A stretch of 64,000 nucleotides of DNA from NCBI GenBank assembly GCA_905199445.1, contig CAJKGK010000008.1, positions 1-64,000 on the forward strand. The letters are read 5' to 3'. The stretch comes from an uncultured Lachnospiraceae bacterium (GTDB lineage Bacteria; Bacillota; Clostridia; Lachnospirales; Lachnospiraceae). A program made the translations under genes and the position numbers. The notes below the pieces were generated by a model, which saw only the letters and a program-made list of their open reading frames with translations, did not search any database and had not been told where the DNA came from. Below, one piece after another: positions 35,069 through 44,393 of this stretch (positions are counted from its first letter, which is position 1; every line of letters starts with the position of its first letter).

Positions 35069-37312
35069 TTATATATTTTTAAAATCATCTGCAATCAGCC
35101 TGAACATACTGGCTTCTTCGTATTTGTTATCTAAAACAGTCATAAAAAGATTTTTCATATTGCGTTCATCCAGGTTTGCAATGCCTCTGTCAACCACATT
35201 CATAACATCCTCATAGTTGACAACCTCACCCCGGTCCACATGGCGCTTGAAGTAATTTTTAAGCGCAATAGCCCCCTCCGGTGACAGCTCATAGCCCTTC
35301 TTTTCAATATAGCCCTTCGCCAGCGTCACAAGCTCCATCTCATTATATTTTGACACATTAATCACATTAAGAAAATGCCCCCGCAGCTCTCTATGTTTTT
35401 TCCAGAACTTGTGCATTTCATCCTGAAGACTTTCCAGGACAATAGCCACATCCTGATTATCGCTGCTCACAACCTTTTCAATAATAGCTACCGATTGATC
35501 GGAAAGCTCATCCGCCTGCTCGATAATCAGACAGCCGCCCTTAATTTTATTAAATATTATGGAAAAATCCTGACGGTTCAAGGCCTCGGCCTTGGCTCTG
35601 ACAATCTTTTGCTTATCACAGATTCCGTATGTATTTAAGGCCTTAATAATTCCAATCGCAATCTGAGATTTTACAACTTTATCTCCGCTGAGTACAACAA
35701 AATTGATATCATATGGTGCAAGGACATCGTAATCGCTTCCGGATGTCTCAAATTGAGTAAAGGTCATCGCCAGCTGCTGATGCACATCCTTAACATTGGG
35801 AACCGTAGCAAAAGCATTGCGTACAGTTTCAGACATCGCCACATCGCTGCCTGTACCTGTGCGCTCTTCTCCTTCAGAAAAAAGCTGGGCCAAAAAGGCT
35901 TCATCCTCCTTGGAAACAGAAGGTACTTCATCGTCATCACCAATGATTTCATCTTCCTCATCCAGGTCATCTTCAAGCATATTGGTACCTGAAAGCCCAC
36001 CGAAAACAGCCTGTTCCAGAAGGACATCGTCTGCATCCTCGGTCATCCCTTCCAGATCTTCCTCCAATTCCTCTTCCGGTTCGACTTCCGGTTTTTCTTC
36101 CGATTTCCAATCCGAAGTTTCCTTTTCAAAATCAGACATAATATCATCAAATGATTCTCCTGCCGGCAAAATTTCATCGGCAAAGTCATCATCGTCATCT
36201 AAAATAGCTTCATCCGAAATTTCCGCATCCAAAGCCTTCTCATCTGAAACGCTTTCAGATTCATGTGTAATTTTATGGATTCCGGAAGACGTTTTTAAAA
36301 TATTTTTAAAATCCTGCATGGTGTCCAGAGCAGCATCAAAATTATCCGGCTCTCCTTCATCGCTCTGCGACTGGGGTGTGTCGATCACCTCGTCGATAAA
36401 GTCATCATCTTCGTCATCCAGATCCTTTTCCTTCAGGGCTTCCAGCGCCTGGGCAGCCTGGGTCATGGCATCAAACAGCAACCCTGTATTAGACATAGGC
36501 TTGGGATTTTCCGATATCCTCTCCTGAGACTGTTTTTCCAGAGCTTTTTCAATCATATCTGTATCTATCCCGGTTTCCACGCCTGCATATTCCAAAGCAT
36601 TATAGGGGTTAAGCACTTCACGGGCAGCCTCCGTTTCCTGTACAGAAGCTTCGCGGGCAGCCTGCTGATCATCCTTGAAATCACGGGCAGCTTCCACCTC
36701 CACGGTTGTCATCTTAGGCATGGGGTCTCCGCTGAGCCTGCACTTAAGTTCAATCGCCTTGTCCACGTATTCGCCATGGCCAAACCACAGAACAATTTCA
36801 TCGCACTCATGAATGCATTTCTGAGTATCTCCGGCGGCCTCATAAAGTGTTGCCAGCTCATAAGCCCATTCTTCCATATATTCATAGTCTTTCAGCTTTT
36901 CCAGGGTATCAATCAACACAGAAAGCCGCTCACCCTTGCCCTTATCCAAACGGTACCTTAAAATGTATCGATGTAAATCTCTGGACGCCACGGCAATAAA
37001 TTCCTTATAGTAATATTCAGCCTCTGCATATTCACCCATTTCTATATACAGACTTGTAATTAAATCCAGAATCTTACGGCTTTTAGGAGATTTTTCATAG
37101 GCCTTTAAAAAAACCTCCTCTGCCGTCTGATACTGCTTCTCATGCATATAAACCTCACCAATCATACATAAAATCGGCGGATTTTTTATACGGCTGGCAT
37201 CTACCCCTTTAACAACAGCCAAAGCGCCTGCATAGTTATCATTTAAAATAAAAGCCTTTACTCTTTTTACCAAATCTGCTTCTGATACTTTTTCCACGCC
37301 GTTTTCTGCCAC
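35069..37312 (-). CDS. TPR protein with acidic linker and degenerate AAA+ (CbbX/SpoVK-like) domain
   Basis: A protein of 747 residues with three parts. Residues about 1-210 are helical TPR-like repeats. Residues about 220-510 are extremely Asp/Glu-rich with repeated DDDDD/EEE runs and look disordered. Residues about 520-747 follow the outline of a CbxX/CfqX AAA+ ATPase, including ALNTYGICDKQKIV and GYELSPEGAIALKNY. The Walker A position reads SGDKVVKSQ in place of GxPGTGKT, and Walker B reads LIIEQADE in place of IDEA, so ATP hydrolysis is unlikely. Start GTG 37310-37312 has no good ribosome site and is uncertain. Function unknown; a scaffold role is inference. Confidence 0.75.
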   Translation of the reverse strand: MAENGVEKVSEADLVKRVKAFILNDNYAGALAVVKGVDASRIKNPPILCMIGEVYMHEKQYQTAEEVFLKAYEKSPKSRKILDLITSLYIEMGEYAEAEYYYKEFIAVASRDLHRYILRYRLDKGKGERLSVLIDTLEKLKDYEYMEEWAYELATLYEAAGDTQKCIHECDEIVLWFGHGEYVDKAIELKCRLSGDPMPKMTTVEVEAARDFKDDQQAAREASVQETEAAREVLNPYNALEYAGVETGIDTDMIEKALEKQSQERISENPKPMSNTGLLFDAMTQAAQALEALKEKDLDDEDDDFIDEVIDTPQSQSDEGEPDNFDAALDTMQDFKNILKTSSGIHKITHESESVSDEKALDAEISDEAILDDDDDFADEILPAGESFDDIMSDFEKETSDWKSEEKPEVEPEEELEEDLEGMTEDADDVLLEQAVFGGLSGTNMLEDDLDEEDEIIGDDDEVPSVSKEDEAFLAQLFSEGEERTGTGSDVAMSETVRNAFATVPNVKDVHQQLAMTFTQFETSGSDYDVLAPYDINFVVLSGDKVVKSQIAIGIIKALNTYGICDKQKIVRAKAEALNRQDFSIIFNKIKGGCLIIEQADELSDQSVAIIEKVVSSDNQDVAIVLESLQDEMHKFWKKHRELRGHFLNVINVSKYNEMELVTLAKGYIEKKGYELSPEGAIALKNYFKRHVDRGEVVNYEDVMNVVDRGIANLDERNMKNLFMTVLDNKYEEASMFRLIADDFKNI

Positions 37313-37604
37313 TCAAATTATGATGAAGTCTCTGTACTTTAAGCTTCTATTTCTGTATATTTGCGCTTTGAGTGGACTCTCCTTTCTTTACATACTTTCG
37401 AATTTCCGTCTTTAAGCTTATCAGCAATTCCTCATATTCCTCTATTTGTTGTTTATATCTGCAAAGTCCATACAACCTGACAAAAAATTTATGGAGGACT
37501 GAAACCGTTTAAAATTTATATCATAAATTTATTTATCTTAGAGTTTAACACAGGTAACCTGAGTTTGACAATACCTTCGGTGCAGGCACCACCGTAATTT
37601 GCAG

Positions 37605-39143
37605 TCATACATCTGCCTGCCGGTTCAAACACATTTCCCTGATAATGGTTCGCTCATCAAAGGGCAGGCAATGGCCTTTAATCTCCTGGCTTGTTTCATG
37701 TCCCTTTCCCGCCAGAACAACAATATCACCTTCGCCTATTTCTTCCAGCGCTCCGGCAATCGCTGCTTTTCGGTCTTTAACAACAAGCACCTGATCCGGC
37801 GGACAACACAGACCATCCAATGTGGGATTTTCATCATATAATTGATGGATACCTTTTAAAATATCCTGAATAATCTGATCCGGATCTTCATATCTTGGAT
37901 TATCGGTTGTAATAATGACTCTGTCCGCCAGCCGCACTGCAGCCTGCCCCATTCCAATCCGCCTTAAGGGTGAACGGTTGCCTCCGCACCCGAAAATACA
38001 AATCAGACGAGACGGATGGTAAACTCTCATGTTTTTAAGCACCGCCTCCAACGCTGTGCCGTTATGGGCGTAATCCAAAACAAATCGGCCCTTTTTCACG
38101 AAAGGCACAATCTCACACCGTCCGGGAATACACATATTTTCAAAAGCATGGTTAATAACTGCGTCATCAATATCAAAATGACGGGCAGCCGCAATCACAG
38201 CAAGTGCATTTTCCACATTATAAACCCCTGGTATGCCCAGCCTGAAATGTCCAAATGCATCTGATTCCCTGGTATTTTTCAAATCACGCATATCAAATGC
38301 CACACCCAGATGCTTTTGATCCTGCCATGGACGAATATGGCATGTTTGGGATAATTGATATGTTTCCAGAAAACACTGGTGTCCCTCAAGCGCCCGGCAA
38401 ACATCCGGACCACTTTCGCCAATCACTGCAATTCCTGTACGGCACTGTCCAAACAGACGGCCTTTCCAGTACACATAATCATTAAAATCCCTGTGTTCCC
38501 CCGGACCAATATGATCCGGATAAATATTGGTTATAATGCCATAATCAAATAAAATTCCGTCAACCCGATGACACATGAGTGCCTGTGAAGAAACTTCCAT
38601 AACCGCAGCCTGACACCCGTCCTGTACCATCATATCCAGATAAGCTTCCACAAGATAGGATTCTGGCGTTGTATTATCTGTAGATATTCGCCGCTTCCCC
38701 GTATCTACCCCAATAGTTCCCATAATGCCTGTAGGAATTCCTCCGGCTTCCAGTACCTTTTTCAGCATCCAGGCCACGGTTGTCTTACCCTTTGTGCCTG
38801 TAACTCCAATAACTTTCATTTTTTTTGCAGGGAAGCAAAACAGAGCCTTGGACATCTGAGCAAGGGCTTCCCTTGTATTATGAACTAAAATCACGGTGAT
38901 CTTCCATGGCTGCCCTGCCGCCCAGACAGCAGTATAAGCATCTTGAACCACAATGGCTGAGGCACCGCCTTTTACAGCCTGATCAATATAATCATGGCCA
39001 TCTCTTTGGCTTCCTTTCAGACAGACAAATACACTATCTTTTACAATTTTTCTGGAATCATAAATAATATCGCTTACAAATATATTTTCATTTCCTGTCA
39101 TCAACTGATAGATGACAGATTTCAACAGCCAGGATAAATACAT
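37605..39143 (-). CDS. murE: MurE-type UDP-MurNAc-dipeptide ligase
   Basis: A Mur ligase of 512 residues that adds the third amino acid to the peptidoglycan precursor using ATP. It has the N-terminal UDP-binding domain (YDSRKIVKDSVFVCLKG), the P-loop VTGTKGKTT near 113, HxH-type central motifs (DYAHNGTALEAVLK near 335) and the C-terminal TTDNPRYEDP near 400. DNPR is the signature of enzymes that add meso-diaminopimelate. The gene is alone, away from other cell-wall genes, so it may be a second MurE-like ligase. ATG 39141-39143 has only a weak GGATGTGAG site; the frame is open further upstream. Confidence 0.87.
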   Translation of the reverse strand: MYLSWLLKSVIYQLMTGNENIFVSDIIYDSRKIVKDSVFVCLKGSQRDGHDYIDQAVKGGASAIVVQDAYTAVWAAGQPWKITVILVHNTREALAQMSKALFCFPAKKMKVIGVTGTKGKTTVAWMLKKVLEAGGIPTGIMGTIGVDTGKRRISTDNTTPESYLVEAYLDMMVQDGCQAAVMEVSSQALMCHRVDGILFDYGIITNIYPDHIGPGEHRDFNDYVYWKGRLFGQCRTGIAVIGESGPDVCRALEGHQCFLETYQLSQTCHIRPWQDQKHLGVAFDMRDLKNTRESDAFGHFRLGIPGVYNVENALAVIAAARHFDIDDAVINHAFENMCIPGRCEIVPFVKKGRFVLDYAHNGTALEAVLKNMRVYHPSRLICIFGCGGNRSPLRRIGMGQAAVRLADRVIITTDNPRYEDPDQIIQDILKGIHQLYDENPTLDGLCCPPDQVLVVKDRKAAIAGALEEIGEGDIVVLAGKGHETSQEIKGHCLPFDERTIIREMCLNRQADV

Positions 39144-39187
39144 ACACTCACATCCGAAAATTTCCTCTTTTTTTGTCAGACAAACAA

Positions 39188-39237
39188 AACCAGGGGACAT
39201 TTTACTACATTATATGCGTAAAATGACACCCTGGTTC
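39188..39237 (-). terminator. Terminator of the jetABC-like operon
   Basis: Near-perfect arms (ACCAGGG...CATTTTAC against GTAAAATG...CCCTGGT) with a small bulge and a loop of about 10 nt. TTTTGTTTG follows on the minus strand. It lies directly after the jetC stop and before murE. Confidence 0.75.
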
Positions 39238-39246
39238 TTTACAATC

Positions 39247-42200
39247 TCAGATAAAGTCAAAAACTTCCTGTTCAAAATCAATTTTCACATATTCCAGTGC
39301 ATCTGTCTCGATATTGGAATGATAGTCCACAACCACTGTCTGCTGTCGGTGATCAATCATCTTCTGTCCCAGCACATAGTTGACATCAAACCTTCCGGAA
39401 ATAGCCGGTGTAGCGCCCCGAGCGGGAACAATCAGCTGAACATTATTAGCCTTGAGCAGTTCAAAAATTGGTTCCCAGATATAAATATCCTTTGCCGCTC
39501 CAAAAGGGTTATCAATAAAAATAACCTTTCCGGCCCGCACACCGTCGCTTCCTCTGGCATTCAGGGCTGAAATATAATTAATAACTGCAATCAAAAACTG
39601 AATATAAATCCCCTGGGACTGACCTGTACTTCCCACAGCTTCCTCATATCTTAAATACCGGCTCTGTTCCCGTATACGCTCCCGTTTGTAAAGATTCAGA
39701 CGTATGCCGTTCATATCAGAAACAATAACAGAAAAAAGATTTTTCCAGCTCAGCTTCTGCCGGATGTATTTTAATTTTTCGTCATTATCTGTATAGGCAT
39801 CCACTGTTGCCACAATCTGATCAATATAAGCCGACATCTGCTGACCATAAAATTCTTCACGCACATAGGGAATTTTCAGCTGAATCACCGGAAGCGGCTC
39901 ACCGTCCTGCATGATCTGAGACAGTTTTGGAAAACGCTCCAGTTCGGTACGTATATCTATACACCGCTGCAGACACTGATTTTCAAACTGTTCCTTAATT
40001 TTGGTCATATCCTCAATGCCCCTGGATATCCGTCCTTTTTCCAGATCAATAATCTGAATTGTCTCCTGAATATGGTCTGTCAGTGTTTTGGTTTCATCCA
40101 CTGTTTTGGGAAGCTGAACATAGGAAGAAATTTCATCAGCCAGTTCACAGGCATTCATGCGGTTAAGTTCTCCGGCAAGATTTAAACGGTCTTTTTCAAA
40201 GGCCTCCCGTTTACGCTCCTCTTCTCTGCCAAAACGCTCATACATTTCCGTCAGTTCTTCACAGCGCTTTTTCAGATTAACGCTACCGCTGTAAAAATCT
40301 TTGGTCAGATTAAAATTCACTTTAACTGTACGAATCAACCGTTCCAGATCCTTACGGATATCCTCTGCAGCCTTCAGCTCCTTTTCAAGCCGCTCCTGTT
40401 CCAGACCAGATGCACTGTACTTTTCATTTATCGTCTGAAGTGCCGCCTGATTTTCCCGAATAAAGCCACCAAAATCTTTATTTTTCAGTTCAATCTCGGT
40501 ATAGCTTCCATATTTTTCTTCAATCACCGAAATGGCATTTTCCACATTTCCAAACAACCGATCCCGGCTGACCCTGGCCGCTTCAGCCATTTCGTCCAGT
40601 TTGGCAAGCTGCTCCGTCACCTGGGAAAGCTGCTCCCGCAGTGCTTCCAAATCTGCCTGAGAAGTCTGCATGCATTCGCCCTGCTCATAAAGCGTCCTCA
40701 GTTCATCTGCAGACACACTTCGCTCTGTGATTCTCTCCTTTATGCGCGCCATCGCCATTTCATAGCTTTGAGCCAGTTGTTTTTTATCTTCAAAATCTGT
40801 ATGTTCTTTTTCAAATACCTGACGTATGCCACAAAATCCGGCATGAAGTCCATCACTGTCCAGGCCCTCAAAATCACTGTCATTTTCGACTTTCTCTCCT
40901 GAAACAGCATAAGCACTGTACATTTCATCCCACAGCTTTTCCTGATTCTCTTTAAGCCGTGAAAAATTATCCAGTTTTTCATTGCAGGAGCGAATTTTGT
41001 GTTCAAGTGCCTCTGTCATCCCCTCCGACTGAGCCAGTCTTGCCTCACAGGAATGCTTTTGCTCTCTGGCCACCCTTAATGCTTCATTAATTTCGTCCAG
41101 ATGTTGCTCTGACTCCCATACAGATATAAGCGTCTGCTCATCAGCTGCCAGCACCTCCAGCTGTGCATTTGCATCAGCAATCTGCTTCTGTGTCGCCTCC
41201 ATGGCACCTTTTAGAGCCTCACAATGTTTCTCGAATTCTTTTTTCTCCAGTTCAAGCGCATGAAGTCTTTTCTCCTCTGCTTTTGCAGCAGCTGCGTTTT
41301 CCTCATATTTAACCTCATATTCCACAAGGAACTGACCCATATACTCAATATCCGACATATAGGTTTTTTCATTATCCAAAAGACGTTTTTGCCCTGCGCC
41401 CAGACGGTCAAGCTGGGATTCCAAAGATGTAAGTTTTGAGGATAAGGTCTCCGAATCATAATACAGCCGTCCGTCTCCGGAAACAAAAATAATGTGGCCA
41501 TTTTCCGGAAACAGGCAGTCTCCCAAAACAGCATCCAATCCAAGAACAGGAATTGTATAAGCACCAAAATCTTTTGTATAAAGGATTTCATCCTCGGCAA
41601 TCTTTGTAAAATTATCCTTTACAATCACAGACCACGGCAAATACGGCATTTTTTTCAGCAAAGCCTGACGTCCTTCATTGTCCAGCCCGCAGATATAGTC
41701 GCTTCCCGGAATGCACGTTGCCCCGTGCTGTCTGCGTATATAATTAATTAATTCCCGCTGTCCGTCAGAAATTCTGGACGGATTGCCTCCCCGCAGTGCC
41801 TCAATCTGGCTGCGGATTAAATCTGTCTTTTGTCCCAGATCATAAATATCCAGAATAACTTTCTTATAACGTTCGTAAATCGCATCTCTTAATTCATAGT
41901 AGTTGCCGGCCTTATAAACATCCCGCAAACGATCAGCCTTTATCTTTTCATGCTCATATGCCTTAAAAAATCCTTCGATTTCAGCCTTTTTCTGGTGAAC
42001 GGTATCTATTAGAACACCAATACTTTCCAGACGCAGCCTGCAACTTTGAATTTCATTATACAGATGATCCAGCTGACCTTTATCTTGCATCACGGCATCC
42101 TTAAGGGTACGCTGCCTTGCCCTGTTTTTCTTAAGCTCTTTTTCACTGCCTTCCACAAGCAAAGAATTTAACCGGCTTCTAAGCTGGGTAAGGTTCTTTT

Positions 42201-43680
42201 GTTCCTGTCCCGCGGCAGCCTCGTTTCTGGCACATAAATCTTCGGCTACAGCCAGCTGATTATCTAACATCCGATGCTCTGATTGAAGGCTGCTTAAACT
42301 GTCCTTATCTGCTCTGAGCGATTTTCTAAGATCCACACACTGCACATCCCACTGCTGACGGCGCTCATTGTAAAATACCCTCTGACGGGCAGCCATACGT
42401 TTAAGCTTTTCCAGCAGTTCCCCGTGATCTGTGCCAACATGATCCATGGCCTCTCTCACCGAAGCAATTTTTTGTTCAAGACTGACATATTCCTGCCAGT
42501 CATTCATTGAAAGCTTATGGTTCAAATCCAGGCGCAGCCGATCCCGCTTTTCAGTAAGCAGCATCTTATCTTTTTCGAACCGTCCCGAATTTGCCTCATA
42601 CATTCTGAGGCGTTCTCTGCTTTCCTGAATTTTCACAGTTTCCAGCTTACGCCGGATCTCACCCATATGTTTCCAGGCAAACTCGCCTTCTTTGCGGGCT
42701 GCTGCCAGATCCTTTTCCTTTCTCCTGCAGGCACTGACTGCCGTATTATATATTTTGATCAGCTCCACGCAAAAGTCTTCTTCTTCCAAGTACAGCTGAC
42801 GCAGCGTATCTACCCTTCCTGCAAAAGTATTCAGAGCGCTGATCTGATGGTCGTAACCGGAAATCTCCTCTTTGCGGGCAGAAAGCTCCATAAGCTTATC
42901 TTTAATGTCCAGAAGATTTCTGGCCATATCCCCTTCCTCCGGTTCCTGCCCGTCTCTGGCCTTCATCACAAAGGCCTTCTGAATAATTTCCTCAATTAAA
43001 AGATCCTCAATAACCTTTCTTGTTGTTCTGTAATTTGTCTCAAAATATGTACGCACATGGCCTTCGGTTTTATTAATTCCCCGAATAATTTCCCAGGAAC
43101 TTTCATACAGGCCATACTGTCCGATAAAACGCTGATACTCTCCTTTACGTTCAAAAATGCGGACAGACAGATTATAATCGCTGTGGGAAAGCTCCTTTAA
43201 ATAAGCCTTAAGACCAGGCCAGGTTATCCGCTCCTTTCCCTTCTTCAAAGGAAGATTAACAAGATCATTATCATTATATTCACGATAAAAAATAACGTAA
43301 TTAAAGTATTCGATGGAAGCAGCATCCCGCACCCGTCCGACTGTGTGATCCTCCCTGGCTTTTCTTGCACAAAAACCGGTAAGCATATATTTATACCCAT
43401 CTTTTACCATATCCTCATCCAGTGTCCATTCAATCAAGGAATGAATGGTTGTACTGCCATCTCCGGTTCTGAAAAGCTTTTCCACGGGCTGCTTATCATC
43501 CAGGGTACAGTTTGGAATCAAATTCTGGAATAATAGAAGCATAAGCACACTCTTACCGCCGCCGTTAGCCAGATCGTACAGTGCATTGCGTCCGTCAAAA
43601 CGCATAATAAAATCGTCATAAAATTGTGTGCCAAAATTATATTTAACATTATTGACACGAATTCTGTTTATATGGGGCAT
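39247..43680 (-). CDS. jetC: SMC/MukB-like condensin ATPase, JetC-type
   Basis: A protein of 1477 residues with an SMC plan. The N-terminal ATPase half has Walker A ANGGGKS at 38-44. Coiled coils run over about 270-620 and 745-1240, separated by a globular hinge-like section (about 630-745). The C-terminal ATPase half carries the signature-like STGQSQG and a Walker B VIFIDNPFG near 1386-1394 (Asn in place of the usual Glu neighbour). MukB/MksB/JetC proteins load on DNA as dimers and extrude loops. ATG 43678-43680 overlaps the jetB stop as TAATG. It belongs with jetA and jetB; I see no JetD gene. Confidence 0.83.
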   Translation of the reverse strand: MPHINRIRVNNVKYNFGTQFYDDFIMRFDGRNALYDLANGGGKSVLMLLLFQNLIPNCTLDDKQPVEKLFRTGDGSTTIHSLIEWTLDEDMVKDGYKYMLTGFCARKAREDHTVGRVRDAASIEYFNYVIFYREYNDNDLVNLPLKKGKERITWPGLKAYLKELSHSDYNLSVRIFERKGEYQRFIGQYGLYESSWEIIRGINKTEGHVRTYFETNYRTTRKVIEDLLIEEIIQKAFVMKARDGQEPEEGDMARNLLDIKDKLMELSARKEEISGYDHQISALNTFAGRVDTLRQLYLEEEDFCVELIKIYNTAVSACRRKEKDLAAARKEGEFAWKHMGEIRRKLETVKIQESRERLRMYEANSGRFEKDKMLLTEKRDRLRLDLNHKLSMNDWQEYVSLEQKIASVREAMDHVGTDHGELLEKLKRMAARQRVFYNERRQQWDVQCVDLRKSLRADKDSLSSLQSEHRMLDNQLAVAEDLCARNEAAAGQEQKNLTQLRSRLNSLLVEGSEKELKKNRARQRTLKDAVMQDKGQLDHLYNEIQSCRLRLESIGVLIDTVHQKKAEIEGFFKAYEHEKIKADRLRDVYKAGNYYELRDAIYERYKKVILDIYDLGQKTDLIRSQIEALRGGNPSRISDGQRELINYIRRQHGATCIPGSDYICGLDNEGRQALLKKMPYLPWSVIVKDNFTKIAEDEILYTKDFGAYTIPVLGLDAVLGDCLFPENGHIIFVSGDGRLYYDSETLSSKLTSLESQLDRLGAGQKRLLDNEKTYMSDIEYMGQFLVEYEVKYEENAAAAKAEEKRLHALELEKKEFEKHCEALKGAMEATQKQIADANAQLEVLAADEQTLISVWESEQHLDEINEALRVAREQKHSCEARLAQSEGMTEALEHKIRSCNEKLDNFSRLKENQEKLWDEMYSAYAVSGEKVENDSDFEGLDSDGLHAGFCGIRQVFEKEHTDFEDKKQLAQSYEMAMARIKERITERSVSADELRTLYEQGECMQTSQADLEALREQLSQVTEQLAKLDEMAEAARVSRDRLFGNVENAISVIEEKYGSYTEIELKNKDFGGFIRENQAALQTINEKYSASGLEQERLEKELKAAEDIRKDLERLIRTVKVNFNLTKDFYSGSVNLKKRCEELTEMYERFGREEERKREAFEKDRLNLAGELNRMNACELADEISSYVQLPKTVDETKTLTDHIQETIQIIDLEKGRISRGIEDMTKIKEQFENQCLQRCIDIRTELERFPKLSQIMQDGEPLPVIQLKIPYVREEFYGQQMSAYIDQIVATVDAYTDNDEKLKYIRQKLSWKNLFSVIVSDMNGIRLNLYKRERIREQSRYLRYEEAVGSTGQSQGIYIQFLIAVINYISALNARGSDGVRAGKVIFIDNPFGAAKDIYIWEPIFELLKANNVQLIVPARGATPAISGRFDVNYVLGQKMIDHRQQTVVVDYHSNIETDALEYVKIDFEQEVFDFI

Positions 43681-44393
43681 TATTCCGTCTGACCTCCCTT
43701 TACCGCAATTTCATAAAGCCGGCTGCGTCCATCTTCATAATAATTCTCAACCAGAGCCCTGAAACGATCTCTGGCATAATAGCGCCCTCCGGTTTCCGTA
43801 AAAAGATCCTGCTCCTGAAGAAAATTAAAAACAAGCTTTACAAAGCCGATTTTCGTTCCCCGGGCAGCTTTCAGTGTTGCCATATCATCATTCGCAGTCA
43901 TCATAGGCATGTCCGCCCAGAGCAGGGAAATCGTCTCAAAACTGCTCTCCTCATTTTTATTGCCGGAAACAAGCTCAAGCTTTGGCATAATCTGTGCCAG
44001 CGCCCCGCTCACCTTCTCAATCACATCCTCAGCCCGCACATACGCCGTTCCAGAGGCGCTGCCGCTGTCATTATAAAACATTGTGACAACCTGAAAAATA
44101 ATAAAATATGCCAAAAACAATTCACGATTCAGACGAAGCCCGATAAGCTTTTTTAATTCCTCATTAGTAAAACCAAAAACCCTGTTATTTTCACCGGATG
44201 TCATATAAAGGGCATAATTATATTCATAAAGGCGCAGATTGGATTTTTTAAGCATTAACTCCAGAATATCCGCAACCTGTGCATTCGTGGAAAATGCCTC
44301 ATACAAATCAACATTATGGGTTTTGGAAACCTCATCCCCCATCAGCAGACAGGAAAAAATCTCCATAGCCTTTTCCAGATTTCTGTATTCCAT
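43680..44393 (-). CDS. jetB: MukE/JetB-like condensin accessory subunit (DUF6063-type)
   Basis: A mainly helical cytoplasmic protein of 237 residues with winged-helix-like ends, in the size and place of MukE/MksE/JetB, which bind the kleisin and regulate the SMC ATPase. I associate it with DUF6063 from memory; no catalytic motif is visible. ATG 44391-44393 overlaps the jetA stop (ATGA), and its own stop overlaps the jetC ATG (TAATG). Such coupling supports fixed subunit ratios. The call depends on the neighbours more than on motifs. Confidence 0.75.
   Translation of the reverse strand: MEYRNLEKAMEIFSCLLMGDEVSKTHNVDLYEAFSTNAQVADILELMLKKSNLRLYEYNYALYMTSGENNRVFGFTNEELKKLIGLRLNRELFLAYFIIFQVVTMFYNDSGSASGTAYVRAEDVIEKVSGALAQIMPKLELVSGNKNEESSFETISLLWADMPMMTANDDMATLKAARGTKIGFVKLVFNFLQEQDLFTETGGRYYARDRFRALVENYYEDGRSRLYEIAVKGGQTE

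Noticed and set aside
35796..36527. Plus-strand open frame of 243 codons, very Ser-rich
   Set aside because: It is the antisense shadow of the Asp/Glu-rich linker of the minus-strand TPR gene; GAT/GAA codons read backwards give Ser-type codons. No ribosome site or promoter.
37347..37475. Minus-strand frame of about 42 codons from a TTG (Lys/Glu-rich helix ending GESTQSANIQK)
   Set aside because: Composition looks protein-like, but there is no ribosome site before the TTG and no ATG; support is too weak to list as a gene.
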